DNA from: Symsagittifera roscoffensis
Taxonomy: Eukaryota > Xenacoelomorpha > Acoela > Convolutidae
Direction of reading: 5' to 3'
DNA: 64,000 nucleotides
NCBI RefSeq assembly: GCF_963678635.1
Contig: NC_087065.1
Coordinates: forward strand, 67,303,374-67,367,373
Shown here: one piece after another, positions 21,454-32,516 of the stretch
Layout: each line of letters starts with the position of its first letter
Numbering within the stretch: position 1 is the first letter of the stretch
Position numbers and translations under genes: made by a program
Notes under the pieces: generated by a model
Told to the model about the DNA's origin: nothing
Database searches by the model: none
What the model saw: only the letters and a program-made list of their open reading frames with translations

Positions 21454-22295
21454 GGTTAGAAGGTGTCAATAGGTTACGTTTTCATTACGAGGCCAAACTG
21501 TGCATTTTGTGAAATATAAGCGGATACCGCAACAAAGACACTTCTTTTGTTCTTTTGTTCTTTCATTTTCTCTGATCGTTCCGACAAAATTTTAACATGT
21601 TAAAAGTTGTCTCTGGAATCCAGGAACATACAGACACAAAGTTGTACGCCTATCAAGTGCACAGTTTGGCCTCGAAATGTTTTGAAAAAAATGTTCCAGA
21701 GGCAAAACAGTGGTAAGCCGTGTACTGACAGTTTTATCAGAATATCAGTAGATCCAAAGACTTTAAAGCCTGTTTCGTTACAAATAATTGTTTTTTTTCA
21801 GCCTATTTTTGATTACTCAAAATTTGGGGGTACGTTTCAACTTTGTGATCGACTTGATGCGGCCGAGAAGCAATTTTTAGTCGAAGTAACAGACGGCTTT
21901 GCCCTAGAAAGGCATAATAGGTCGACAGCAGTAGAAACATACCAATTTTTTTGTCTTTTTTTCTAGTCTTTTGTCGGTTTTTCGACTACTAAGTCGGAAT
22001 ATAGACCGAGCACTGCCTAAATTTTTAAACTTAATCTGCGGTATAACTTGAGCTGCCAAAAAACCTCTATATTGATCAGTTTTGTAGCTCAATATCTACC
22101 GCGGATCAGATTGAAAAAAATTAGGCAGTGCTCTGCCTATAGTTCGACTTGTCGTCCAAAACTCTTTCGAGCTGCTAGACAGAGATCAGATTTGATTCGA
22201 CTAAGTATTTATGGCTTACAATTGTTTCCCGACCGCTGATTTCTGGTCATATAACTACACCTTCTCGACATTCAAAGTCCACCCGCACTGACAAA

Positions 22296-22520
22296 AATGG
22301 ATTTCGATCGATTTTAGTATGAAAAAAGTATGCAGATTAGATTGAAATCGATTTAAGTTGTAAAAAAGTAAGTTAGTCAAAACAAAAATTTCAGATCGAT
22401 TTCAACGCTAAAAAAAATCGATTCCAGTCGATTTTAAATCGATTTGAATGGATCTTAAATCTGACCTAAAATGAAATCGATCCAAATCGATTTTAAATCG
22501 ATTTAAATCGATTTTTTTCC
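22296..22520. repeat. ATCGATTT-rich tract
   Basis: Dense repeats of ATCGATTT and its palindromic core ATCGAT, interspersed with AAATCGATTTAAATCGATTT. It could fold on itself. No coding potential. Confidence 0.7.
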
Positions 22521-22890
22521 ACTTCTTTTTTTTCTTCAAATTTTCGAATGACAGAAAAAAGATCGAAAATTTTTGTCACGTGTCGTTACAAATACCAAAA
22601 TTGACTAAAATGCTTGCAATGCTAAAATAATGATTGTAAAATTGACTAAAATTCTTGTAAAATGCCTCCCCCCTCCCCCCCCCCCCCCCGGAGGATACAG
22701 AGACTCTCGCTACGCCACGGAGAGAATCTCGGGTTAAATCTGCCTAGTTTTTAGCTGCAGGTATAAGATGAGCACCTTTTAGTGCATTTATCGCCCATAA
22801 ATTGTTTTTAAAATAGCAGAACTACAATTTTTTGATCCAAATGAAATGATTGGGTGGAACGAGGACGTTAACTTGACCCTTTCGACCCAC

Positions 22891-23076
22891 CTGTGAAGTC
22901 CTCGTCCAGGAAGTGTGCCCCTGGATTGGCTATTCCAGACTCTGAACTGGTGGCGTTCAGCACAATCAGTCTGGCCTCTGCCAACTTCCCGCTACTCTTC
23001 CCACTCTGTCGGAACAGAGAGTGACGTCGGAACTTCACGTTGTCCACACCCCACTCCTTCGCCAGCCGATCCGCAC
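22891..23076 (-). CDS. host gene exon
   Basis: Acceptor AG above 23076 and donor GTGGGT below 22891. It starts by completing a Gly codon with the upstream exon and reads ADRLAKEWGVDNVKFRRHSL, then ARLIVLNATSSESG, ending DEDFT plus one base. The strand AEARLIVLNAT preceded by an amphipathic helix fits an alpha/beta fold. Confidence 0.85.
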
Positions 23077-23570
23077 CTTCAAAACAATTCACACTTCCCA
23101 AAACGATAGCAGTGCAATTTTAATTCCACTGGGTTGGAGGATCTAAATTGCGTTTAGTCGGCCTTTTTTTATCACTTCATTTTAAAACTAAGTAATTGAA
23201 AATTCACATTTGTAAAGAAAAAAAAAACGATTTGTAAATTTTTGCCTTAGATCGCTTTTAAAAATAAACTGAAGAGAAAACTGAATATAACAAGAGTCGA
23301 AGTTATTGTGAATTGTGATGCTGTTGCTGCCACAATCATGTTCAAAGGACAAGGTTCAATCGCAGAAAAATTTTTTGACTTCAGTCTTGGATCAATATCT
23401 TACACAATCCGATATGATCATTACATGTGGTTGGGATAACTGCTTATGCGTGAACAAAACTGGCACAGAGCTCTGAGAACGATTTGGTTGACTATGAAAA
23501 GGTCAGAACTTTTTCCTCTTATTTTTCTTTAAAAAACAACCGGGTGTTTTGTTCTAATAAATCTTGTTAC
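23077..23570. other. intron, nothing recognised
   Basis: About 0.5 kb, AT-rich, no gene or repeat identified. Confidence 0.5.
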
Positions 23571-23760
23571 CTTTTGTGTCGCTGCAATTCAGCCCCACTA
23601 TGGACACTTCGGAGATGAGTTTGAGTCTGGCCACAGAAGCGAGCAGGACAGGGAGGAACCCATTGTGGCCACTGTCTGCCACTAGCACCTGTTTGGGACC
23701 CCCCTTCATTTCCAGAAGAACCTCACAGATGGTCGAACACACAAGGCCATGTAGAAGGTT
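23571..23760 (-). CDS. host gene exon
   Basis: Acceptor TTTTCTAG and donor GTAACA border 190 bases. It starts in phase 0 with NLLHGLVCSTICEVLLEM and ends LNCSDTKG in the shared codon. The middle, QVLVADSGHNGFLPVLLAS, looks like a beta strand with a DSGH turn and a helix. This is the best preserved part for a homology search. Confidence 0.85.
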
Positions 23761-24206
23761 CTAGAAAATTCTAGAAGAAAATTCTAGAAACCTTTAGATT
23801 TTTTTTGCTGACAAAGTGACTTTGATGATCCACTTGACCGTTATTGTACTTGATAAATAATCCGCGTGCAAAATTGAAGATTCTTAAGGATGACAATTTT
23901 GCTATTTTTTATAGCCTCGTGCTTTGTAATCCCAATTGATATCCTTCATTCAGTTTTTGTATCACTTTTTTTTTCAATTTGAAGAACTTGCAATAGGTTT
24001 TTTGATTTCTGAGAACCAAACACTGCGCTTATGATGATTTTAAATGTTACTGCGACACTTGAAAAGGGATCTGTAAACTTAAATGTGATCTCTCGTGATC
24101 GCCCAGGCAGATCTAAACTAACTGCAGTATCATTTATAGTGAACTTGTTATAATTTCTACCTGAAAACAACTTTTTATTCATAACTTTGGTGGGTTTATT
24201 ACTGAC
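23761..24206. other. intron, nothing recognised
   Basis: About 0.45 kb, AT-rich. The minus-strand frame stays open below 24206 but turns intron-like, and only the GTCAGT donor keeps phase with the next exon. Confidence 0.5.
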
Positions 24207-24423
24207 CATTTTGACGATAGGTTTTCCGTGGAAGTCATCCAACTGCGGGTTCAGTCCCAGAGGAACATCGAAAAAGATGGAACATGCACTCCTCATTGAG
24301 TAGATCTTCGGAGTCTCCGGATCCCCTCTCTTCTTCCTACTCTGCTCCGGGGCAGTGTATGATTCCGCATTGGTCCAGTTGCGAGAGGCGAGAAAGGCGT
24401 GGATGTTCTTGTTTGGATCTTCG
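24207..24423 (-). CDS. host gene exon
   Basis: Acceptor TTTTTCAG and donor GTCAGT flank 217 bases. It gives EDPNKNIHAFLASRNWTNAE, a basic linker SRKKRGDPETPK, then SIFFDVPLGLNPQLDDFHGK and ends PIVKM in phase 0. The alternative donor GTAATA four bases further would break the frame of the next exon. Confidence 0.85.
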
Positions 24424-24730
24424 CTGAAAAACCAAATAGCTTCTTAATTATATTTTAAAATCATTATTAATCCACATCAGGTTCCTCCAGGAAATGAAAC
24501 CTTCATCAATTAAAGGGTTTCTTTTAGAAGTACTTTGTCGAGCCAAAAATAACAAGAAGTGTTTGTCTCTTAACGGATATTCAACGTTGCGCGTCGCCCG
24601 CATAGATTTTTTGCCTCACCCACTGGCAACGTGCAAGGATCCTGAGTGAGTCTCGAACCACCGCCTTTCGACTGAGAGGCGGAGACCTCAGCCACTTCAC
24701 CATTATACTTCTGAATCAAACTGCACTCAC
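24424..24730. other. intron with tRNA-like sequence
   Basis: About 0.3 kb. Its right half holds the tRNA-like block described at 24631-24703. Confidence 0.5.
24631..24703 (-). repeat. tRNA-derived SINE or tRNA relic
   Basis: On the minus strand the sequence starts ATGGTGAAGTGGCTGAGGTC, resembling a pol III A box. It has GGTTCGAGACTC, resembling a B box, 24 bases further on. An anticodon-like stem CCGCCT/AGGCGG lies between. Stems of a full tRNA do not pair well, so a SINE head or a decayed tRNA is more likely than a working tRNA. Confidence 0.45.
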
Positions 24731-24912
24731 AAATGGAAGTGGAATGGACTGTAGCAGAAGGTTTCAGTCTTCTGACCCACTATCTCTCTCTCCATGTGTC
24801 TCAGGGGGGCTCTCAAAAAGTGGTCCAACTTGGGGGTCTCTCTGTTCACCCGCATCTTCGCCATGCCCAGCTTGATCTTGCTCCAGTGCTTCAGGAACAC
24901 AGAGTACACCGA
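24731..24912 (-). CDS. host gene exon
   Basis: Donor GTGAGT and acceptor CAACAG flank 182 bases, starting in phase 0 with SVYSVFLKHWSKIKLGMAKM. It continues to the conserved-looking RAPLRHMEREIVGQ and ends YSPFHFHF in a codon split with the next exon. Confidence 0.85.
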
Positions 24913-25910
24913 CTGTTGTGCGGGCATGAAATCGAACAATATTAGTTTTGAAGATTTCAGAAGTTATTACCCAATAAGATCAATCCGAACGAACGAGTCA
25001 GCGTTCGATAAAATTAATTGCACTCCTCAAAAAACCATTAAATCAGGGGCGCATCTAGGATATTCTCGAGGGGGGGGGGGGTCGGATTTTAAAAAAAATT
25101 TCGAAAATTTTGAGACTTTTTGTTTTTGTAGGTCGACCAAATTGATTTTCCGAGCTCTCCTAAAGCACTAACAAGACGCTGTTTTGGCAAAACTTTCTGC
25201 GCCGCAGGCAAATTTTTGAAAAAACAGGTCAAAAAAACTGTTTTTGGGCACTTTTCGGAAAATTTTGACAAAAAAAATCCATTTTTTTGGCGCGCACTCC
25301 CTCTCAAAGTTAGTATATATTGGCGCCAAAGGCGCCTTCAGAAAAATTTTAGGGTCGGTCGGCCAAAAATGTTTTTTTTTTAAAGGTACCAAAGGGGGGA
25401 CCCTTTGGACCCGCAGGGGGTCGAATCACCGCCCCTAATTACAATCATTAACTCCAAAATTTAATAAGATAAGGAGAGTTTTAGTATATTCACTGAATGA
25501 TTAAACTTTTTTAAGAAAAGATCATATTTAATATTATGTACACTTGGTCCATCTGCAATTAGTTTTGTAACTACAAAAGTTGATGCAACAAAAAGTTTTT
25601 CTCTCTTAATTTTTTTGGTGCTCATTTTGTTCATAAAATACTCGCTTTGTGAAGGGCGCACCAAAATCAAGGAACGTTTCATCGAAACTAAAGCGTTCCC
25701 AAAAAATCTTTAGACGCCATCTATGGCACACCATCCCCAAAAACGCCTGCAGCAAACAATTTTTGAGAAAAAGAGTCTGTATGGCGTTTTAAAATAAACC
25801 TTAAAATCGTTATTATCGAAATTTCAAAACCATTTCATAAATCACCAGGACATGAACTAGATCAATCTCCTAGCTGTGATTCTGAGCATTTTAAGTGAAC
25901 ACATGCGTAC
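24913..25910. other. intron containing MITE copy 3
   Basis: About 1 kb. Left part AT-rich; 25046-25437 is an inverted copy of the MITE. The rest, up to the duplicated exon, shows no gene. The left edge of the 2182-bp tandem duplication (25382) falls inside the MITE. Confidence 0.55.
25046..25437. mobile_element. hAT-like MITE, copy 3, inverted
   Basis: Starts CAGGGGCGCATCTAGG after a poly-G tract region and ends GAATCACCGCCCCT. It carries the shared block in reverse (GGTCGGCCAAAAATG, GGCGCCAAAGGCGCC). No target duplication is clear. Confidence 0.65.
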
Positions 25911-26099
25911 ATTGACAAACACGAGTTGTGGCGAGTGTTTGGCCTGTTCCTCGCTGCACCGGAAGTAGTACCCTTTGGCGTCATCCGGGAGGTGTCTGCT
26001 GTCGGCAAGGAACACCAGCAACATCCTCAGCCCACTCGGAGTCGACTGCGAGTCAAAATAGGATTCAGTGACGTCATTCTTCAGATTCCTCTCGTCCGC
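25911..26099 (-). CDS. host gene exon, duplicate copy 1
   Basis: Exactly 63 codons, phase 0 both ends, acceptor TTCTACAG and donor GTACGC. It reads from ADERNLKNDVTESYFDSQST to SPQLVFVN and joins the 24731-24912 exon in frame. It is the copy nearer the rest of the gene. Confidence 0.85.
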
Positions 26100-27563
26100 C
26101 TGTAGAAAACACACTGAGTTAAATATTTAGACAACACTGGTTTTCAAACAACTTATTTTGTCACCTCAAGCCCATACTGTTTGCTTCAAACTCTGCTATT
26201 GAAATAGGTCGAACGGTTATCTTCGCATAGAGCATAATTTCTGATCAAAGCACTGTCTGCAGGTCAAAGTATCTGCTTTGGTCCCCATAGATTCGTGCTA
26301 CTCCTTTATGGAACCTGATCTAAACTATATTTTATGATTGGATAAATTAGATATTTTACCACTGTAAAGTATTTAATATTAACCAATCATGATCCATCTA
26401 ACTAACAACCCACTTATTTGTAAGTGCTGAAATTACTTGTACTTTCAGCACCAGAGAGATTTGAATTTAACTTAGACATTAGTTGTCTCTCCGAGAGAAC
26501 TTCAGCAACCGCAACAAACCAGTATACCCTAGATCTATTGAGCCTAGCAGAGACTAGTTAAACACCCTGAGACTAGTAAGTATAATAGTAAGATTAGGAT
26601 CGGTATTAGACTAAGAAGTTGCACGAATCTATCCGGCCGAAAATAAGATAGCGTGACGAGCAGACGGTGTACCCTATCCGAAATTACTCTATGAGTTAAC
26701 CACATCGGTCATAACTCATCTGGTGCGACCATAAGTCTCGAATAGACCTTAATAGCTTAGATTTAACCAAAAAAAATAGTTTAGAATTTAGACAAAACAT
26801 TTTAAAAATGTTATACGACGATAATTTAATCGAAATGTCTCTACGACTCAATAGATCAGAGCCGATATTCCAAACGATAGCAGAACTACCCGGAATCGCA
26901 AGAAGACCTCGAACAAGAGACGACATACGACAAAGTAGAAACTTACCATATAGTTATATGATTGTACGGCAAAAGCCAACACAAACTTTTATATTTAGAA
27001 TCCTATTAGCAATGAATTTAGATTTTCATTTGCGAACATAAAATTTTGAAGTCAAAACTTCATGATCATTACAGGCGCTAAACAAAATTATTAATATACA
27101 ATAACGATTGATAAAAAGATCTCAGATCGTTTTCTTAAATTCTGCAGTCTTATATAAAACATGTTTGGAAAATATTTATTGAAAAGAAAAACAAAAATTA
27201 GTAGAATGACAATAAATTGTTAGTAATCATAAAATCATTTGTTGTCCCAGCTTCATCACCTAAACATAACAGCAATCATAAGCTCACTAATATCATTAAA
27301 AAACTAAATCTTTTTCTTAAATAAATTTGAACCATATTAAAACTTAAATTCACTTAATTTTAAAATCAGATCATCAAGGCTTATCCTTGGATCTTAATTA
27401 ATTTTCTATTTCACTAAATTTAAAGCTTAATCATCAAGGCCAATCCTTGGATCAAAAAGAACAATTTTGTTCTCCCCTACCCACTTAGCAAGTGTCTAAC
27501 GACCTCAAACGTCGATTCACTATCCAACCCTTCCAAAAAACCCAAGACTAATAGAAATTTTTT
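26100..27563. other. AT-rich non-coding segment of duplication copy 1
   Basis: No gene seen. Near 27365-27475 there are two related direct repeats around ATCATCAAGGCNNATCCTTGG, each with a small palindrome CAAGG/CCTTG. The segment resembles the leader of the AT-rich ORFs at 30154-32124. Confidence 0.45.
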
Positions 27564-29744
27564 AAAGGTACCAAAGGGGGGACCCTTTGGACCCGCAGGG
27601 GGTCGAATCACCGCCCCTAATTACAATCATTAACTCCAAAATTTAATAAGATAAGGAGAGTTTTAGTATATTCACTGAATGATTAAACTTTTTTAAGAAA
27701 AGATCATATTTAATATTATGTACACTTGGTCCATCTGCAATTAGTTTTGTAACTACAAAAGTTGATGCAACAAAAAGTTTTTCTCTCTTAATTTTTTTGG
27801 TGCTCATTTTGTTCATAAAATACTCGCTTTGTGAAGGGCGCACCAAAATCAAGGAACGTTTCATCGAAACTAAAGCGTTCCCAAAAAATCTTTAGACGCC
27901 ATCTATGGCACACCATCCCCAAAAACGCCTGCAGCAAACAATTTTTGAGAAAAAGAGTCTGTATGGCGTTTTAAAATAAACCTTAAAATCGTTATTATCG
28001 AAATTTCAAAACCATTTCATAAATCACCAGGACATGAACTAGATCAATCTCCTAGCTGTGATTCTGAGCATTTTAAGTGAACACATGCGTACATTGACAA
28101 ACACGAGTTGTGGCGAGTGTTTGGCCTGTTCCTCGCTGCACCGGAAGTAGTACCCTTTGGCGTCATCCGGGAGGTGTCTGCTGTCGGCAAGGAACACCAG
28201 CAACATCCTCAGCCCACTCGGAGTCGACTGCGAGTCAAAATAGGATTCAGTGACGTCATTCTTCAGATTCCTCTCGTCCGCCTGTAGAAAACACACTGAG
28301 TTAAATATTTAGACAACACTGGTTTTCAAACAACTTATTTTGTCACCTCAAGCCCATACTGTTTGCTTCAAACTCTGCTATTGAAATAGGTCGAACGGTT
28401 ATCTTCGCATAGAGCATAATTTCTGATCAAAGCACTGTCTGCAGGTCAAAGTATCTGCTTTGGTCCCCATAGATTCGTGCTACTCCTTTATGGAACCTGA
28501 TCTAAACTATATTTTATGATTGGATAAATTAGATATTTTACCACTGTAAAGTATTTAATATTAACCAATCATGATCCATCTAACTAACAACCCACTTATT
28601 TGTAAGTGCTGAAATTACTTGTACTTTCAGCACCAGAGAGATTTGAATTTAACTTAGACATTAGTTGTCTCTCCGAGAGAACTTCAGCAACCGCAACAAA
28701 CCAGTATACCCTAGATCTATTGAGCCTAGCAGAGACTAGTTAAACACCCTGAGACTAGTAAGTATAATAGTAAGATTAGGATCGGTATTAGACTAAGAAG
28801 TTGCACGAATCTATCCGGCCGAAAATAAGATAGCGTGACGAGCAGACGGTGTACCCTATCCGAAATTACTCTATGAGTTAACCACATCGGTCATAACTCA
28901 TCTGGTGCGACCATAAGTCTCGAATAGACCTTAATAGCTTAGATTTAACCAAAAAAAATAGTTTAGAATTTAGACAAAACATTTTAAAAATGTTATACGA
29001 CGATAATTTAATCGAAATGTCTCTACGACTCAATAGATCAGAGCCGATATTCCAAACGATAGCAGAACTACCCGGAATCGCAAGAAGACCTCGAACAAGA
29101 GACGACATACGACAAAGTAGAAACTTACCATATAGTTATATGATTGTACGGCAAAAGCCAACACAAACTTTTATATTTAGAATCCTATTAGCAATGAATT
29201 TAGATTTTCATTTGCGAACATAAAATTTTGAAGTCAAAACTTCATGATCATTACAGGCGCTAAACAAAATTATTAATATACAATAACGATTGATAAAAAG
29301 ATCTCAGATCGTTTTCTTAAATTCTGCAGTCTTATATAAAACATGTTTGGAAAATATTTATTGAAAAGAAAAACAAAAATTAGTAGAATGACAATAAATT
29401 GTTAGTAATCATAAAATCATTTGTTGTCCCAGCTTCATCACCTAAACATAACAGCAATCATAAGCTCACTAATATCATTAAAAAACTAAATCTTTTTCTT
29501 AAATAAATTTGAACCATATTAAAACTTAAATTCACTTAATTTTAAAATCAGATCATCAAGGCTTATCCTTGGATCTTAATTAATTTTCTATTTCACTAAA
29601 TTTAAAGCTTAATCATCAAGGCCAATCCTTGGATCAAAAAGAACAATTTTGTTCTCCCCTACCCACTTAGCAAGTGTCTAACGACCTCAAACGTCGATTC
29701 ACTATCCAACCCTTCCAAAAAACCCAAGACTAATAGAAATTTTT
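27564..29744. repeat. 2182-bp tandem duplication, copy 2
   Basis: Same sequence as copy 1, offset 2182 bases. Homology ends at 29744, after which the AT-rich leader continues into unique sequence. Confidence 0.95.
28093..28281 (-). CDS. host gene exon, duplicate copy 2
   Basis: Identical to 25911-26099, with the same splice borders. If both are real, splicing both would duplicate 63 residues in frame, since the exon is symmetric (phase 0-0). An assembly duplicate is the simpler explanation. Confidence 0.6.
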
Positions 29745-30153
29745 CAACAAAACTAACCATTCAAATTAGGATAAACAGTGAAGAACTTCGGTTATTCATC
29801 CTTCACTTGAACCATCCTCTTACCAGACCCAGGATAGATCTTAGACTTAGTAAGTTTAAAATAGTACCTAACGAACTACTTGCGTTCTAATTATACCTGA
29901 ACCTTGTGGATCGATTTACTATTCTCCAACCCTTGAACACAATCACTACCCCTAAGTAAGATTAAGTAAGTTAACACCTTAGCTTAGACTAGCCACGAGA
30001 AAGTAAAAAGTCATTCCTCGGAATCGATATACTTTTCTCTCCAACCCTAAATAAAAAGACCCAGGTTAAGCTAACCAAAAAATCGTAAGGACTAATAGTT
30101 TAAGAAAAGTAGACATCATCTAACAACTTTTTGCATCCCTCATCCTAAACCTT
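29745..30153. other. AT-rich leader before overlapping ORFs
   Basis: No gene. Several short palindromic motifs occur (GAAGAACTTC, AGTAAG/CTTACT types). Probably the 5' untranslated part of the retroelement-like unit that follows. Confidence 0.4.
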
Positions 30154-30621
30154 ATGTCATTCAAAAATCTAGGAAACAAACAAACAATTGTTTTACACAA
30201 TTGCGAAATAGATAACAAAAAATACGATCTTGTAATCACACCTCATACACAAACAGTTGGATATATTAGAACAAAACGACTAACAATTAAAAGAAAAATC
30301 ATAAGCAAACAAAGACAAATCACACGAAAAAGATTTTCAAAAAATAGAAACGCAATTTCAGAATCAGAAGCCAACAATTTAGATGAACTCTAAAAATTAA
30401 AAGAATCGATTGACAAAAATTGTCCTATCCACGATCAATTATATTTTTCCGACTCAGAAACAACTTCAAATTCATCAAAAAGAGGAAAAAGAAGAATAAA
30501 AAAACAATATAAACACAAACCAGTACACTTGTATAATTGGAATCAACCAATTAGGCACATCGTTAGTTATATATTAACAGTCATTAAACGAAAAAATGAG
30601 CCACAGCCACACTCAAAGTGA
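30154..30621 (+). pseudogene. small basic ORF, AT-rich unit, one in-frame TAA
   Basis: Starts MSFKNLGNKQTIVLHN and carries a very basic middle (RTKRLTIKRKII). It meets TAA at 30391-30393, then stays open in the same frame to TGA at 30619-30621, still basic and hydrophilic. Total about 155 codons. It overlaps the next ORF by 26 bases in another frame. The function is not recognised. The continued open frame suggests a recent nonsense change or readthrough. Confidence 0.5.
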
Positions 30622-32124
30622 CGAAAGTCCAGATGACGAAGAAGTTTACCCCTTCCTCGTAGATGCACCCAATGATAGAGGGCAGCATATATTTTGCAAA
30701 AATTTACTCCTAAATTTGTTTGAACCCGGAATCAGTCTATGCAAAGCAGAATTCCCAGATGTAAAAATCAAAAGACAAATTATTGAACATTATCCGAAAG
30801 ATATATGTAATTTAACACAACAATACGGAATCTACACCATAGAATTCAGCACACCAAATCCGAATCATTGCAAATATGTAATTCAAACAGACGATCTTGA
30901 ATTAGAATTTTCAAAAGTATTCTAAGAATATATTAAAAGCATACAATACCATAACTCACAAAGAGCAAAATCTATATTCACTAACGAAGTCTTTGCAATA
31001 ATATATAGCTACATTTCGATATTAGAAAAAACAGAAATTCAAAGTATCTCACCAACTGAGACATCCAAACATATACAAGTACGAAATGAAATTACAATAT
31101 TTTCAACTTTTCTACATATAATCAAAGAAAATTTCACTAAAGACGATGTTTCACAACACACAAAACATGATTTACAAAAAATTTTGGCATGGTTTATAAT
31201 AGATTATTTCACACATAATATAGACTTAATTTCACAAGCAAGAAAAAATTTTAGATCTCAAAATCCAAACGATGATACTGCCATCACACAACAGTCAAAT
31301 TACGTTTGGGACCCTGAATGGTCTCATCATGCATTTATAAATATCCCACAATCAATCTCAAGTCAAGCAATAAGTACAATATCTTATCAAAGAGATTATG
31401 TGAGAGTAGTACCACTGACCATTGATGCAACACCATTGAACTACAATACATTTTTACCTGATACACGAAATAATAGTTTAAATTCGACCGTCAAACACAA
31501 TGAAAACCTCAATGGAACTAGAAATCTTACACAACAAGATATTCAAACACCATCACACTTCATAAATGAAGAAATCGTCCAAACAACAACAACTACACAA
31601 CAAAGTATTTCACCAATACGTCCAAATTTAACAACACCAAAAAATACAAACACTTCAACGGCACAAGTAACCTTACAATCAACCGTTAAACCTTCGGTTG
31701 CTCCAAAATATTCTAATATGGATTATCAAACATATAGACCTACGACAAAACCGTCAAAAACACGAAGAACGTTCACAAGAAAAACTTTTGCAGAACACAA
31801 TTATAACTACGAACATTCGTCAAAAACTAATTATCCCCCACGAAAACCTGATAATAATCATATAAGTTCTCATCATTGGAATAACCCAATGACAACAGCC
31901 AACTCAGTAAATTTTCAAACTAATTCACATCCCCCACAGGATCGCAGTGAAAATTACCCATTTTTTCAACAAAATAAAAATAAAAAGCAAGCACCTCATC
32001 ATACGGATTACTTATCATCTGATGACGATTATTTACAACCAGATATTTTTGCACCGTATACCCAAGAATATCGCGGACAAGGAGCACAAAAACCTTATAC
32101 ATATAATAGAATTTTTTCACAAAA
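30596..32124 (+). pseudogene. Gag-like ORF, AT-rich unit, one in-frame TAA, truncated by gap
   Basis: Starts MSHSHTQSDESPDDEEVYPF. The first 110 codons are followed by TAA (30923-30925), after which the same frame stays open for about 400 codons until the 200-N gap. Residues up to about 220 look globular and helical. The rest is rich in Thr, Asn, Gln, Pro and basic residues (for example TRKTFAEHNYNYEHSS), like a nucleocapsid tail. No CCHC knuckle, protease or RT is visible. A Gag-like capsid plus disordered RNA-binding tail is my inference. Confidence 0.5.
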
Positions 32125-32324
32125 NNNNNNNNNNNNNNNNNNNNNNNNNNNNNNNNNNNNNNNNNNNNNNNNNNNNNNNNNNNNNNNNNNNNNNNNNNNN
32201 NNNNNNNNNNNNNNNNNNNNNNNNNNNNNNNNNNNNNNNNNNNNNNNNNNNNNNNNNNNNNNNNNNNNNNNNNNNNNNNNNNNNNNNNNNNNNNNNNNNN
32301 NNNNNNNNNNNNNNNNNNNNNNNN
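32125..32324. other. assembly gap (200 N)
   Basis: Exactly 200 N, a typical placeholder size. The sequence is AT-rich on the left and much GC-richer on the right, so adjacency across the gap is not proved. Confidence 0.99.
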
Positions 32325-32325
32325 G

Positions 32326-32516
32326 TGTGGACTGGCTGAAGGCTCACGAGACACATTTCTCAAGAGCCAAAATAGCAGAGACGGCGGATCTGACTGGGAT
32401 TCCAGAAAATCGGTGATGGGACCTATTAACTATAGACCTCTCAAGTCATTGGGGAGTCCGGGATTAGTGGTGGAGCCTCCCAAACACCGAACCGAACCAG
32501 CATTGCCAGGATTAGG
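32326..32516 (+). pseudogene. upstream part of accessory ORF, frameshifted
   Basis: One frame is open from the gap edge (CGLAEGSRDTFLKS) through SVMGPINYRPLKSLGSPG to PALPGL. Near 32510 coding continues in the frame of the 952-codon ORF (RVANPAQLRVVEK). So the true protein starts upstream of 32517 and a one-base change breaks it here. Confidence 0.6.

Larger units (their letters stand above)
18317..22890. other. large intron, transposon-rich
   Basis: About 4.6 kb. It holds a hAT element (18359-19899), two copies of a short inverted-repeat element (20085-20503 and about 21150-21453) and an ATCGATTT-rich tract (about 22296-22520). A poly-C run lies near 22675. The stretches 20504-21149 and 21454-22295 show nothing else I recognise. 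Confidence 0.6.
25382..27563. repeat. 2182-bp tandem duplication, copy 1
   Basis: Every block I compared matches copy 2 without a difference. The unit contains the end of MITE copy 3, one host exon and about 1.4 kb of AT-rich sequence. Its edges lie in T runs (25372-25381 and 27558-27563), so the exact junction is ambiguous by a few bases. Confidence 0.95.
8539..28281 (-). other. host gene locus, minus strand, family not recognised
   Basis: At least ten exons with matching GT/AG borders and mostly consistent phases give over 500 codons of conserved-looking protein. The visible part runs from ADERNLKND (upstream, high coordinates) to GEPTEKG (downstream). The N-terminal two thirds looks globular. 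One section (NLLHGLVCS to LNATSSESG) alternates hydrophobic strands and helices like a Rossmann fold. The later part is lysine-rich and low complexity. I do not recognise the family. Neither a start codon nor a terminal stop exon is identified, so the gene continues beyond the exons listed. Its introns are full of transposons. Confidence 0.8.

Noticed and set aside
23946-24206. Extension of the host exon below 24207
   Set aside because: The frame stays open, but composition becomes intron-like, and only the GTCAGT donor keeps phase with the next exon.
25382-29744. The duplicated 2182-bp unit as a pair of LTRs
   Set aside because: The unit contains a host exon and part of a MITE, and the copies are directly adjacent with nothing between.
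30154-32124. Alternative genetic code with TAA as Gln
   Set aside because: Both TAA sites would read well as Gln, but other genes in the window use TAA, TAG and TGA as ordinary stops or broken codons. Two sites are too few.
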